DNA of 64,000 nucleotides from Prillingera fragicola (GCA_002335605.1 BEDY01000005.1:1612001-1676000); one strand, 5' to 3'; shown: positions 10,101 to 19,146, numbered from the stretch's first letter. Translations and numbers: made by a program. Notes: a model not told the origin generated them from the letters alone.

Positions 10101-12451
10101 CTATAGCGCAGCACGAGACGATGCTGGCCGAGATGCGTGCCGAGGTCGACGCTGCGGTCAAGGCACGTGGTGCGGCCGAGGCCAAGGCGGCGGTGCTCGA
10201 GGAACAGTTCAAGACTGCCTCCAGCGAGCTGGTCGCCGTGCAGAGCAGGGTGCTTGAGCTCGAGACTGTGCTGTCGGGCCAACAGCGGTCAGTGGCAGAC
10301 AACGGGCCGTTGCAGGAGATTGAGGCTCAGCGCGATAGCGCTCTGGCCGAGGCAAAGGCTACGCGTACCCAACTCGAAGCTGCGCGCCAACACGCCGCCG
10401 TGCAGCTCCAGGAGGCGGTGATCAAGACTGAAGAAGCTGTGCGCGAGCTCAGTACGGCCCGCAGCCGTATACACGAGCTCGAGGCGCAGTCGACCATGTT
10501 GTCGGTGTACGGCTCCTCGCACGGGTCGCCCCACTCGTACTCTCCTTCCAGTCCCGTTCCAGCGGACACGAGGCAGCAAGCAGCCCAGTTCAACCACCTG
10601 CTGCAAAACTACAACCGCCTCAGAGCCCACCTCGCGTCGCTCGAAGCCGACTACGCCGAGCGCGTAGCCTACGAGCGCCAGCGGGGGGTGGAAGAGAGAT
10701 CGCGCCTGCAGGCCGAGAACAAAATGTTCCTCGACGCTGTTCATGCTGCCGACATGGCCAAGCAGAACATCCAGTCCGACCTCGACAGCCTCAAGACCGA
10801 CTATGACTATGCTAAACGGGAACTGGCGCGGCTCCGTCAGCGCTCGCCACCGCCCGACGACCCGTTCGCGCCGCCAGCGCACAGACTCGCGCGGAACGGT
10901 AACGCATACCCCATCTCGATTCAGGACTCGTACCGCCCCTCGCCATCGCCCGCGCCTCGATTCGAGGACTCCTATAGGCCAAGCACACTGGCCATACCGC
11001 AATACCGCGCCATCGACAGCTATACACCGATGCCCTCGGCGCAGTTCAGCCTGAAGCCTCAGCTGCAGCTGCCCACGCCAGTTTCTGCTCCAGCGTCGGC
11101 CACGTCCTCGTCAGCAGTATCCTTGCCTGTGCCGCACCAGAGCGGGCACGTGGAGGAGGTGCAGCTGGCCCCAGCCACCAGCGAGGTGGGTGCAACGCCG
11201 CTGTTGCCTGCTCCGGCCCCTGTGCGCGCTCCAGGGGCTGCGTCGATTGCGCCCGTGGCGGCGCTCGAGGCGATTGCCGCGCCTGTCTCGGCCCCTGCTG
11301 CTTCTGAGGTTGTTACCGCAGAGGTCGCACCTGTGCTCGCCACACCTCCAGCCGCCACAGCCGTTCCTCCCGTGCCCGCCACCGCCATTCCTCCTGTGCC
11401 CGCCCCGGCCGTTCCTCCTGTGCCCGCCACCCCGGCGGGGGCTCCTACACGACCTACGACTGCACCTCCCCCGGCAGTCCAGTCGGAGGCTGACATGGAG
11501 ATTGAGCCGCCTACGCCTGTCGAGCTGCCCCTTGAGGCCACTCCTCCGCCTCCCAAGGAGTGCACACCAGTGCGAAAGGCGGCCACACCTCCTCCTCCTA
11601 TTGTCACCGATGTGTCAAAACAGCAGTCGCGAACGGAGCGCCCAGCCACTCCTCCCTTCGACTCTCCAGTGGTTCCTGCTCTACCGCTGACCCCTGCCTT
11701 TGACGCTAGCCCTGAGGAAGCTGCCGAGTCTACAGGACTCGGGTTGAGGGTCGCTCGTCCACCGACTCCGCCGTACTCTCTCGCGCCCACCTCTCCGATC
11801 AAGCTGGCTACTCGCCAGCGAGCTCCTCCAGCCTCTGCACCAGCACCTGCTGCGCCAAGCCTGCTGGCTCGCATCTCCGAGACGCCGTTGACCGTCACGG
11901 CGTCACCCTTTACTGAGCGCATCTCAGCCACATCACTGGCCGAGCGTGTTTCGCACGCGCCATCCCAGGAGGGCTCGCTTCTGGAACGTATGACGGAAGC
12001 CTCTGCGGCGAAGAGCGCAATAGAGAATGGGGAAGCTGAGCCGCCCCGCTCAACAATCTCGCTCCTGAACCGCCTCACCACACCCGCCGAGCCCAAGACC
12101 ACCTTGCCCTCCTCGACGTTGCCGCCCAAGCCGAGCTTCCACGCGAGCATGGACGACCATGACCGTCGCGGGCGGTCCAGGTCACGCAGCCCCGACCGCT
12201 GCCACGATGGCCGCTACAGCCGCAGCCCCCAATCTCCGCGCGACTCGTACAGTCGCGGCATGCGGGACCGGATCGATTACAACGACACGCGACCGCGTCG
12301 CAGTCCCAGTCCTGATGAGAGCGAGTCTTGGGCCGCATACTACAGCTCCTCGCGCCTTGGGCATACGCGTGGCTCTACCGGTACGCGAGGCACATGGAAT
12401 AATTTCCCGGGGTATAAGCCCACGGACCGGTGGTATCCGGATCGCGACTAG
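7142..12451 (+). CDS. Very large coiled-coil protein with CxxC pair and RS-rich tail
   Basis: Intronless frame of 1769 aa with no family I can name. Layout: a disordered Pro/Ser N-terminus (1-190) with basic clusters (KKRRRK near residue 182) suggesting nuclear import; a single CSQC pair near residue 217; coiled coil broken into blocks from about 225 to 1270 (a Pro-rich gap near 495-550); a Pro/Ala/Val low-complexity stretch about 1370-1480; five short repeats of the form SLLxR[IML][ST] between about 1573 and 1646; and an Arg/Ser-rich C-terminus (SRSRSPDR, YSRSPQSPRDSYSRG) ending YPDRD. Such a tail is typical of proteins that associate with RNA or nuclear speckles in general, so a nuclear scaffold role is a reasonable guess. 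ATG choice: CACCATG at 7142; a second ATG at residue 30 is possible. The coding sequence is GC-rich and heavily Ala/Glu/Leu-biased in the coil. Confidence 0.75.
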   Translation: MPSQAQPDPASLPASPTLAAPPLLSAPLAMTVPAGVRDKIDKLKRQQTKSLPLSRMPPPTGAGSAPSSRPQQNGDPSPSSSAQSIRAPPQPGTSVGSSSSGPIKPSVSSASIQSGQRFLAQFQASVATGSGSRRKSAPSAPQPPRPIQPRRSSKNTGSNSDDIEIVRVVKPGRPREDDSEARSKKRRRKAKDDAGPAAPEPPAVTVPEDVTLATCSQCSAVNTAAQTELEHRRRKNDGVQAANRTLQAAATTLRAELKEFGGETPGSVMAVKAHMSHLQSLYRHLASVSNLPTPFVSITAAEVEAYQAERLRANSRLAVLEPLQAENEQLKRELADLRTAAIEAPNADPAAQTQISQLKDVIHSVSRSNADLVKERDALKVECEERRAAADYFWKASESWSKAIKFFVAENAFCEKYGEIAPPEVAEPAPGLTVDELWADNKSLVAANATLMAENAKAAAGEAEREALEERVAELEAALRAGSASGTADSPAAQDMSASPVGVPSPPIPGGRLPSTSPAALSEASAAAPAVSPAPTVTPLPPADDPSLAGYKTSWFRTELLATIGAAAEKHITAQRAPPAPPAEDGSAPALTADEVVHFKTEFWPFLAKELGKRIIPLESDGEKAELEDKIKTMTAAWTTLQANHNVLVATHTKLEVAHASLQLAAAADAERANTAEAERKAAVASSSRVQAARESSVKQIETLQGKVASLETQVEQGRAALKIKADACAMLEKERPKLLREAQSAVGARAGHQMALDEADKEVKRLKTALADAEKLSGDAATLKTALEAAEKSTADATAEVTWLKALSDGHDDLRPRFQTLLAEHDALKAKHAKHLASCDGETEDLSEVLLATRGQLEVARERVTALDVQLEDLRKRYTSRCDAFDRVCEQEKVSCDRISALQRQLELADKRAGEASEPETALIKRLRTDYERERTERDAARASQAAVKRELETSRASEARLKASLDEELRRLEEHEAMVELATSTIAQHETMLAEMRAEVDAAVKARGAAEAKAAVLEEQFKTASSELVAVQSRVLELETVLSGQQRSVADNGPLQEIEAQRDSALAEAKATRTQLEAARQHAAVQLQEAVIKTEEAVRELSTARSRIHELEAQSTMLSVYGSSHGSPHSYSPSSPVPADTRQQAAQFNHLLQNYNRLRAHLASLEADYAERVAYERQRGVEERSRLQAENKMFLDAVHAADMAKQNIQSDLDSLKTDYDYAKRELARLRQRSPPPDDPFAPPAHRLARNGNAYPISIQDSYRPSPSPAPRFEDSYRPSTLAIPQYRAIDSYTPMPSAQFSLKPQLQLPTPVSAPASATSSSAVSLPVPHQSGHVEEVQLAPATSEVGATPLLPAPAPVRAPGAASIAPVAALEAIAAPVSAPAASEVVTAEVAPVLATPPAATAVPPVPATAIPPVPAPAVPPVPATPAGAPTRPTTAPPPAVQSEADMEIEPPTPVELPLEATPPPPKECTPVRKAATPPPPIVTDVSKQQSRTERPATPPFDSPVVPALPLTPAFDASPEEAAESTGLGLRVARPPTPPYSLAPTSPIKLATRQRAPPASAPAPAAPSLLARISETPLTVTASPFTERISATSLAERVSHAPSQEGSLLERMTEASAAKSAIENGEAEPPRSTISLLNRLTTPAEPKTTLPSSTLPPKPSFHASMDDHDRRGRSRSRSPDRCHDGRYSRSPQSPRDSYSRGMRDRIDYNDTRPRRSPSPDESESWAAYYSSSRLGHTRGSTGTRGTWNNFPGYKPTDRWYPDRD

Positions 12452-13164
12452 CACGACGTGATTGACGACGAACGATAGACGACAATCGAAGGAGGAACAA
12501 CGACGGCAGCCACCCCTAGGTAAGCGCGCGAGCCGCCTCGCGGGGGGGTGCTGCATTCGGTACGAATAGACAAGCCAAGTGCCGCGGCGGATGGGCGGGC
12601 TTGTGCACTCGGCCAGACTGTGGGGTAACCGCTGTCTGTGCCACCTGATTTTGAGCAGCGCGGCACCTCCAGGGCTCGTGCTTTGTAAGGAAGACGCGGT
12701 GGGTCGACCACCCGTCTGTGCTCACAGGCAGCCTACGCTGGATGGGCTGCAGCATTAGCATTGTAACTCTACAGCCATGCACGGAAGCATTAGACGTTGT
12801 GCAAGCTACGGGCGGGTGGTCAATGCTGGCAAACCGGTCAAGCCCCGAGCGACCACAGTCCTTGAATGCACGGGCTGGTAGTGGTACGGCAGCTCTTTCT
12901 ATGTCCTGCTGCTGCCTAGCCCGTGCTCAACGTTGTCTGATAGAGTTGAGCCATCCTCTGCGCTATCAAGCAACGTTGGTGAGCCGAGGTGTGATTTCTG
13001 GATGGATGGTGGATATACCGAATGTAGCGCGGGGCCCCCGGTGGAGGACGTCCACCTCCATCTTCGCACCCACCTCGCACCACGCTGAAGGGACCTTGCC
13101 CTACTTGCTCTGCCTCTGTCTGCACGTAAAAAGAAATTGGCTTGGGAGGAACTGAATCCTCTTC
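12452..13164. other. Intergenic spacer, no gene seen
   Basis: This stretch lies between the large coiled-coil gene and the tRNA-Leu. I see no coding potential. The T-run that would end tRNA transcription on the minus strand lies at 13128-13136. Confidence 0.5.
13128..13136 (-). terminator. Probable Pol III terminator of tRNA-Leu
   Basis: On the minus strand the sequence reads TTTCTTTTT starting 29 nt past the tRNA 3' end. An interrupted T-run of this kind can stop RNA polymerase III. No longer T-run lies closer. Confidence 0.5.
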
Positions 13165-13260
13165 TGACGAGAGTGGGATTCGAACCCACGTCCGAAGACT
13201 GCGGATGAGCTTGAGAGCATCACCTTAACACAGCGCCTTAGACCGCTCGGCCATCTCGCC
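13165..13260 (-). tRNA. tRNA-Leu (anticodon AAG) with a short intron
   Basis: On the minus strand the gene starts GGCGAGATGGCCGAGCGG and ends CTCTCGTC plus discriminator A. The acceptor stem GGCGAGA pairs with TCTCGTC (one G-U). The T arm contains GTGGGTTCGAATCCCAC. A class II variable arm (TC-TTCG-GA) is present, as expected for Leu. The anticodon stem CTGTG/CGCAG encloses TT-AAG-G followed by an intron of about 18 nt in the canonical place after position 37. Anticodon AAG decodes CUU and, after inosine modification, CUC. Confidence 0.93.
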
Positions 13261-13373
13261 GATTGATGATTCTGCACAGCGCGGGGCGGGGCGGTTCGGG
13301 GTGGGCATCTTTCGGACGGGAGAAGGTACTTTACATAAACTGTGAGCCTTGGGAGAGAAAACTAGAGAAGCAT

Positions 13374-14247
13374 CTACTGCCTGTCAGCGAGGCTGAGAGG
13401 CCTGACTCACCAGGTGCTCAAAGCCGACGCTGCTCGCATTACTAAGCTGGCGGTCTTTGGCCCTGCCAGTCCCCATGGCTGGAACAGCAAGCGAGCTCAC
13501 CCGGTCTTGATCCCCTTGGATCGACTGGCGTAACTTCTCCACCTTATCCTCGACCTCGGCAGTGCGGCTCACCGCGCTGCGCTGCACCTCCCCCACGCGC
13601 TCCTGGAGCACATCAATCAAGGCGCGACAAGCCTGCATCTCAGCCTGCAGCGTGGTAATTTCCGTCTTGAGCGCAAACGCGTGCTCGTCCTGGAGGTGCT
13701 GCGTGTGCTGCGTGACTTGGATGAAAGCGTTTTGCATGTGGACGAGGCGTTGTTGGAGTGCGGCTTTTTCCTTTGCCACCTGGTCGTGGGAAGCGGCTAG
13801 GCGCGCGTTGTCTGACGTGAGAGTGTGGATCTTGGTGTGCAGGGCGTTGGAGTCGTCGCTGTCGATGACGGCGTGGGAGTTTGCCGTGTGGGGCGTCTCG
13901 CGCTCTTGCTCTTCTGCGCTGTGCTTGAGCTCCAGGAGGGTGGTCACGATGTTGGCCAGCGTGTCCAGGTGGATATGCCCGGTCTTTGGCGTAGACAGCG
14001 TGGTGTCCGCTGGGCTGGCCGGCTCGGAGGGTTGGTTGCTGGCGTCAACTTCGCCGGAGAGCTTGGACTGATTGACGGCGTTTTTGACATCGATGAGCGT
14101 GGTGATGACCGACTGCAGCTTCTCGAGGCTGAAGAGACCTGACTTTGGTTGTTCAAGGTTCACCGGCGGCGAGGATGGTCGCAGGGGGCTAGGCGGATGG
14201 AGTTGCTCCGCCTCGGGGTTCAGGATTTCGGGAACGGTCGACGACAT
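13374..14247 (-). CDS. Unrecognised coiled-coil protein with an internal duplication
   Basis: I do not recognise this protein (279 aa if spliced, 287 if not). The start is the ATG at 14247, with a CATAAAA element about 100 nt upstream (14346-14352). Two related segments occur at residues about 35-60 and 88-113: each begins K[ST]G, then L..L, then a conserved TTL followed by acidic-hydrophobic-K. A coiled coil fills residues about 130-250 (LQQRLVHMQNAFIQ onward). Near the 3' end a typical small intron (34 nt, 13377-13410, GTGAGT, CTGACAGGCAG) would join the codon CTG directly to TAG, ending the protein at ...GFEHL; if retained, the protein gains VSQASQPR. The 82-aa CaaX gene lies 213 bp upstream on the same strand. 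Function unknown. Confidence 0.65.
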
Positions 14248-14345
14248 GGTTGATGACCCGAGATCAAATTTGGGGACGCTGCTGTACCTATGCGACTGCG
14301 CTTCTTTGAGATGCTGAGGATGATGAGATCAACTGAGAAGATGTG

Positions 14346-14352
14346 TTTTATG
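14346..14352 (-). promoter_or_regulatory. TATA-like element of the 14247 gene
   Basis: The minus strand reads GCATAAAAC here, about 100 nt before the start codon. A closely similar GCATAAAA element occurs upstream of the genes at 55218 and 56125, which supports a shared core-promoter form. Confidence 0.4.
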
Positions 14353-14460
14353 CACGACAATGGCGCTGCAACTGCGTCGTCGACCTGGTCGCGTCACATG
14401 GCAAGAGCACACAACATGTCATCGGCCAATTGAGCTCGTCATGCCACAAGTTTGCATCAC

Positions 14461-14709
14461 CTAACAGACCACACAAGAGTCGCCACCCTTTCTGTAGCGT
14501 GTGCGCCTGCTGTCCTTCTCCTTCTCACTCATCATCTCTTTCACATGGTGCTTTAGGTCGCCAGAGCTCTTGGGAGGGTTGACAAAGTTGCGCTCCCATG
14601 TGAGCCAGTCGGTAAATTCGGTGGCGGCAGGTGTTGGTGGAAGGGGCTTTTGGATCAAAGGGTGTGATGGCCTCGTGGGGAGGAATGGGAGTGGTTTGTT
14701 GGTGGCCAT
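14461..14709 (-). CDS. Small protein ending in a CaaX prenylation box
   Basis: 82 aa from an ATG in CACAATGGCC context; an open frame extends upstream but only from GTG. Residues 1-32 are Pro-rich with PxxP motifs (FLPTRP, KPLPPTP). A central segment has WLTWERNFVNPP. A charged helix (HHVKEMMSEKEKD) and a basic patch (RRTRYRK) lead to the C-terminus GGDSCVVC. CVVC fits the C-aliphatic-aliphatic-X rule for farnesylation or geranylgeranylation, and a basic patch just before it is the usual partner for plasma-membrane attachment. I cannot assign a family. Alternatives: a divergent G-protein gamma subunit (lacks the family's usual core) or a pheromone precursor (rather long, and basic). It could also be a chance frame, but start context, composition and ending all argue for a gene. 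Confidence 0.5.
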   Translation of the reverse strand: MATNKPLPFLPTRPSHPLIQKPLPPTPAATEFTDWLTWERNFVNPPKSSGDLKHHVKEMMSEKEKDSRRTRYRKGGDSCVVC

Positions 14710-15814
14710 TGTGGGTGTTGGTTGAGTGGCATAGCGATGCGACACTTGGCTATTATGTTCAACAGTGCCTTCACACTGCCCTCAAATGCAGGGCAGTGTA
14801 AACAATGAATGCAGCGAATCGTGCCTGCATGGTAGATGAACGACTGACACGAGGCCGAAACGCTTTTGGTGATGCAAAATCCAGACCACGTTGCCATCAC
14901 ATTCTTGGAGCGAGTTCATCACTGTAGATCAACACATCACTTGGAGACAAGTTGCCACTCCTACGTGTTTGTATTGTCAGACAGTGATGTAGGAGACGCC
15001 AGCTGGGCCAGAGGGGTTTAGCTTCACCCAAGACAACTCCTCTCGTCCAACACCACCAATATTCGCCGAAAGAGCATCCTCCTCTGTCGAATCCGTATCT
15101 GTTCTCGCACAGCGTCATATCTGTTGAGACTTGTACGAATGGACGAGATGAGTTCTGTGCGGGATACAAGCAGTGTAGTGTGGGTTGGTGGTAGCATTGT
15201 TGGGCGGGGGAGACAATGATTGTGTGGCGAATTAATGCCAATTAAATATTAGTTGGAACTGAATGAGGGTCAGGATTGTGGTGAAACTGATGGATAAACG
15301 AAGAAAGCACGTTGCTTTGGCATGGTATGAACCTGATCGATTCTATCTCTGATCTCTGGTGGTCGAAACTGGTAATCGTCAGCCTCACATGCATTCTTTG
15401 AGATGGCGAACTGTGGAGCATTTGGCAGCTCGAGTGTTTGACCATTTCCCGGTTGACAGCATTTGGTGGTTGTGAAAACACAATCCTCCGGTCATCAGTG
15501 CTTTCTCTGCAGGCTGAAGCCAGATCATGTTACAAGATCAACCAAATGTCAGTGCTGTGCTTCACTCTTGGATCATTTGGCTGCCTCGTACCACAGGTTA
15601 GTCTTGCACATCGATAAGTCGGGCGGCGGAAGAACCAGGTTGGCTGTCTTCAGACGCCCCTGCTTCGCTGGCTGCTTGTCATGTTGTTGTTGTTGTTGTT
15701 CAACGTCGCCTCAGCACTCTCCACCTCTTCATTGTTCACCAAGACATTGTTCTTTGCTTCTCCTTGTTCCATCCATCCCTAAACTTGTCCTGCCATCACA
15801 AAACCCTCCCAGCC
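14710..15814. other. Intergenic spacer between divergent genes; small GTT microsatellite
   Basis: I see no supportable gene. It is AT-richer than the flanking genes. A (TTG)n run lies at about 15682-15700 in the leader of the plus-strand gene that follows. The rest is featureless to the eye. Confidence 0.5.
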
Positions 15815-16453
15815 ATGTCCTCCCGCCGTCCCATTTCCCCACCTCCCTCGACATCGTGTGCCGGAGAACCAACCATGGGCACATTCCCATTCCCCAAGTC
15901 CCTGGCCCTCCTCCTCAAACTCCAAGCAGTCCACAAGGACCCCGACACCGAAGCCCTCATCACCAGCATTTCTTCTCTCGACACCTCCCTCGCATCGTCC
16001 GCGCGCCAAAGTGCGGAATCGACTAACTCGCACCGCACGTCCCTCCACAACCTCACCGTGGGGGTCCGCCGCATGTCCGCGACACACGCCGAGCGTGCAA
16101 CCCACACCGACACTGTCGCCGCTCGGCTCCAGATAGCACTGGCCGACAAGCATTCCCTCGAGGTCGCTGCCCAGCAAGCCGCCGCCGCCCACGAAATGAC
16201 CGAAGCCGAGCTCGCCGAGACCAAGGCCGTGCTTCGCAGCGCACTCAAGGAGAACATGCGTCTCAAGAACGAGCTCGTGATTGTTCAGCGGCGCAAGGAC
16301 TACTGGAAGCGTGCGGCGTACAAGGCTCGTGGGCTGCTCATGCTTCGCGCCCGATCGCTCGCCGCTGACCCAAAGGAGGGCGGTCCGGTGGTGCTCAAGC
16401 CGCGTGTTGTGGGTCGGCGTGTGCGGTTTTGGAGTATTGCGAAGCGTTGGTGA
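15815..16453 (+). CDS. Unrecognised small coiled-coil protein
   Basis: 212 aa from the ATG in AGCCATGTCC; an upstream in-frame extension begins with a weaker context. Residues 1-25 are Ser/Pro-rich. The rest is almost all helical: repeated hydrophobic/charged heptads from about residue 35 to 165 (AEAELAETKAVLRSALKEN-type sequence), then a strongly basic tail (QRRKDYWKRAAYKARG, and VVGRRVRFWSIAKRW at the end). No family recognised. It sits divergently from the 14709 gene and co-directionally with the larger coiled-coil gene at 16879, about 425 bp downstream. The basic tail might bind nucleic acid or membrane; that is a guess. Confidence 0.6.
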   Translation: MSSRRPISPPPSTSCAGEPTMGTFPFPKSLALLLKLQAVHKDPDTEALITSISSLDTSLASSARQSAESTNSHRTSLHNLTVGVRRMSATHAERATHTDTVAARLQIALADKHSLEVAAQQAAAAHEMTEAELAETKAVLRSALKENMRLKNELVIVQRRKDYWKRAAYKARGLLMLRARSLAADPKEGGPVVLKPRVVGRRVRFWSIAKRW

Positions 16454-16878
16454 TTCGTGAGTGACAGTGTTCAGGCGAGGGAGACAGGAGTGTAGAGTGG
16501 AAACATTAGCTGATATGAGCAGGGTGCTTGGGTCTGAACGATGAGTGAAACCCTTCTTGACGGACAATGATTCTGTGCGCTGGTCGCTATTTCCTTCTCC
16601 CAACTGGTGTGACCCAAGAGCAGTCGAGGAGTCTGTGTAGCTAGCTTGATGCATGTATAAGCATGCCACCATTTCAGAGCCATAGCGAGTATGACAGAAG
16701 CATGCAGAAATATGGCAACAAGTGACTGTCCATGCATGTCCTCGGCAGTGTCACTGTCACACTCATTCTCCAGCACGCCCAGACACGTAACCTCGACCCA
16801 GTTGTTTCTCTTTCCTCCCTTCACTCTTTCTATCCTCATTCTCACCATACTCTCCCTCTCTCTCAAAACGTAGTCAAC
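16454..16878. other. Intergenic spacer, no gene seen
   Basis: 425 bp between two co-directional coiled-coil genes. The last 80 bases are strongly C/T-rich (CTCTCCCTCTCTCTC), forming the leader of the gene at 16879. No coding exon is visible. Confidence 0.5.
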
Positions 16879-19146
16879 ATGTCTACCATGCCACCCCCTG
16901 TGCTAGAGCCACCCCTCGACACTCCACACATCCAGCGGGCAGCGACACCCCCAGCCCCACTCACTCCCGTCTCCCCAAACCTGGCCACCTTCCTCCCTAA
17001 AGTCGACCCAGCCCCAGCCACTCCTTCCCCCGTGGCGAGCACGTCCGACATGGTCGAGGCTGACAATATGCTGTCATTCGAGACCCCTACCGCGCTGCCG
17101 GACAGCGTGGACGTCGTCGTTGCCGCCGGTAACCTCCAAGCCACTCCTCCACCCTCCGCGACGTCTGTTCAACACTTTGACCCAGTGGTCGTCCCGCCTC
17201 TCCCCACCCCTCTTTCCAACCCTGTCAGCACATTCACCGAGCTTGAAACGGCCAATAAGAAGCTTCTTGGCGAAAAGGATTCAGCCCTGCAGTACAACGC
17301 GTCTCTGCTCAACAAGTATGAGACACTCAAGGTCGAGTCGATGAGCACATCCCGTGAGGCCAACCACAAGATCAAGGCGCTTCAGGTCAAGAATGCCCAA
17401 CTCCACCAGACGATCAAGACCCTCAAGAGTGACTCTCAGGATGTGAGCAGACGCATCGAATGCCGCTAATCATAGCTCAAGCACAAGCTCGAGACTGTGG
17501 TCAGCGAGAAAGAGCGTGCGCGTGAGCACGCCCTGGACCTGCAGACCACAGTCCACACTCTCGAGGGCCAAATGCCCGCCCTTCCCCAGCCGGCCATCAT
17601 GGTCCGTCTCCAGCGTGCGCTCAAGGACAATACTGAGCTGCGCGAGAAGGACTTGCAGCGCGAGGAACGCAATGGCGACCTCGTGCTGGTCCTCAAGCAG
17701 CGCCTCAATCGCTCCCAGGGCGAGACCAGCGAGGCCCGCGACCGCATCAAGGAGCTCGAGGAGCGCAACAGCAATCTCGAGCAGCAAATCGCCGCCGGCT
17801 CCAAGACCCTCGGCGCGCAAGGCCTCACGCAGCGCCTCGACCAGGCGCTGGCTGAAAACGCCGGCCTGCTCGATCGTAACCAGTACCTAGCCGGCCGTGC
17901 GCGTTCACTCGACAAGCAGCTGGATGCGTGTGTCGAGGACGTGCACGAGCTCAAGTGGCGGCTTAACCGTGTGATAGACAGCACGGCGACACTGCGAAAC
18001 GAGAACCGTGCGCTTGAGACTTCGAACCGCGCGCTCGAGTCGGACATCCTTGCGCTTGAAACTCGTAACAAGGACCTGTCGGGTCGTCCCCGCCACGACA
18101 CGCACCTCCTCGTTCAGGAAGAGGTGCGCATCCTCGAGGCTGAGATGAAGCGCCTCATCAAGGAGAACAACGCGCTTCTCCTTTATGCCCCTCCTGGTTA
18201 CAAGCCTATGATGGCAGGTCGTAAGATCAAGCCCGTCTGTTCTTCGACTTCTAGCGGCAGCAGCGCTCCCGCCGACGCTCTCACTCTTGAGGCAGTTGTT
18301 GAGCAGCAGCCTGTGTGGATCGAGCTGCTGCGGAGCATTTTCCGCAACCGCGATCCTGCCTCAGTTCACCATCGCATCAAGTCGCTGGCCGTGCGCTGCA
18401 GCACCCTGCAGGACAAGAACAAGTTTCTGGCCTCATACGTCGATGAGCTGATTGACAAGAACAAGTCTATTTTCCATCGCAAGGAACAGCTGCTCGAGAA
18501 GAACAAGCTGTTGGTTGAGCGCAACACTGAGCTGATGAGCAAGAACAAGACCCTGTGCCAGCGCAACGACGATCTGCAGGACACGCACCACTCCCCAGTC
18601 ACCAACAAGGAGCTTCGCGAGCGCAACGCCTCGCTTCTCAACACGACCCAACAGCTGCGCGAGCGCAACACTGAGCTGCACGGCCGTAACGCCAAGCTCC
18701 GCGAGGACAATGTCCTCCTTCGAGCCCAGCTTCCCGCCAACGGCGATGCCGACCCCGACGCCGTCACCGACCTCACCACCGAGCTGCGTAAGGGCAACTC
18801 AAGCCTTCTTTCCCACAACCAAGAGCTGCGCGAGCTCAACGCCCAACTTACGAATGACAACCAAACCCTGCGTGGCCGCAACGAGCTGCTCGACTGGCGT
18901 GCCAAGACGGGTCTCGTGCAGGGTAAGCGCCACCGCGGCGAGATTACCAATCTCAAACGCGAGGTCGTCGGCCTGCGTGTGGATTACGAGCAGGCGCGTG
19001 ACGACAACTCGAAGCTGGTCAGCGTTATTGAGGGGCTCAAGGGGCGGCGTAAGGTGGACGAAATGGAGGAGGGGGAGATTACTGCCCCGCAGGCGAAGCG
19101 CGTCAAGATTGACAACGGCGCCGCGGCGCTGTGTGCGCTGCTCTGA
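16879..19146 (+). CDS. Large coiled-coil protein with Asn-Leu heptads
   Basis: 744 aa in two exons, 16879-17442 and 17476-19146, joined across a 33-nt intron (GTGAGC, CTAATCATAG). Residues 1-115 are Pro-rich and disordered. From about 120 to the end the protein is nearly continuous coiled coil. A striking feature is long runs of heptads with Asn and Leu in fixed places, for example EKNKLLVERNTELMSKNKTL and ENRALETSNRALES: Asn every seventh residue with Leu three further on. A break near residues 400-440 (YAPPGYKPMMAGRK, Ser-rich) divides two coil blocks. The C-terminus has an acidic EMEEGEI and a basic QAKRVKID that could be a nuclear signal. It is convergent with the sugar transporter ending at 19267. 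No family recognised; probably a structural or tethering protein. Confidence 0.72.

Noticed and set aside
9122..10282. 386-codon minus-strand frame inside the large coiled-coil gene
   Set aside because: It is antisense to a clear coiled-coil coding region; long antisense frames are expected there because of GC-rich third positions.
11059..12150. 363-codon minus-strand Gly/Ala/Val/Ser-rich frame
   Set aside because: It is the mirror of the Pro/Ala/Thr-rich region of the 7142 gene. Composition follows from the opposite strand.
14461..14709. Identification of the CaaX protein as a mating pheromone precursor
   Set aside because: It is longer and more basic than typical basidiomycete pheromone precursors, and no receptor gene is near. 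Left as an unassigned prenylated protein.
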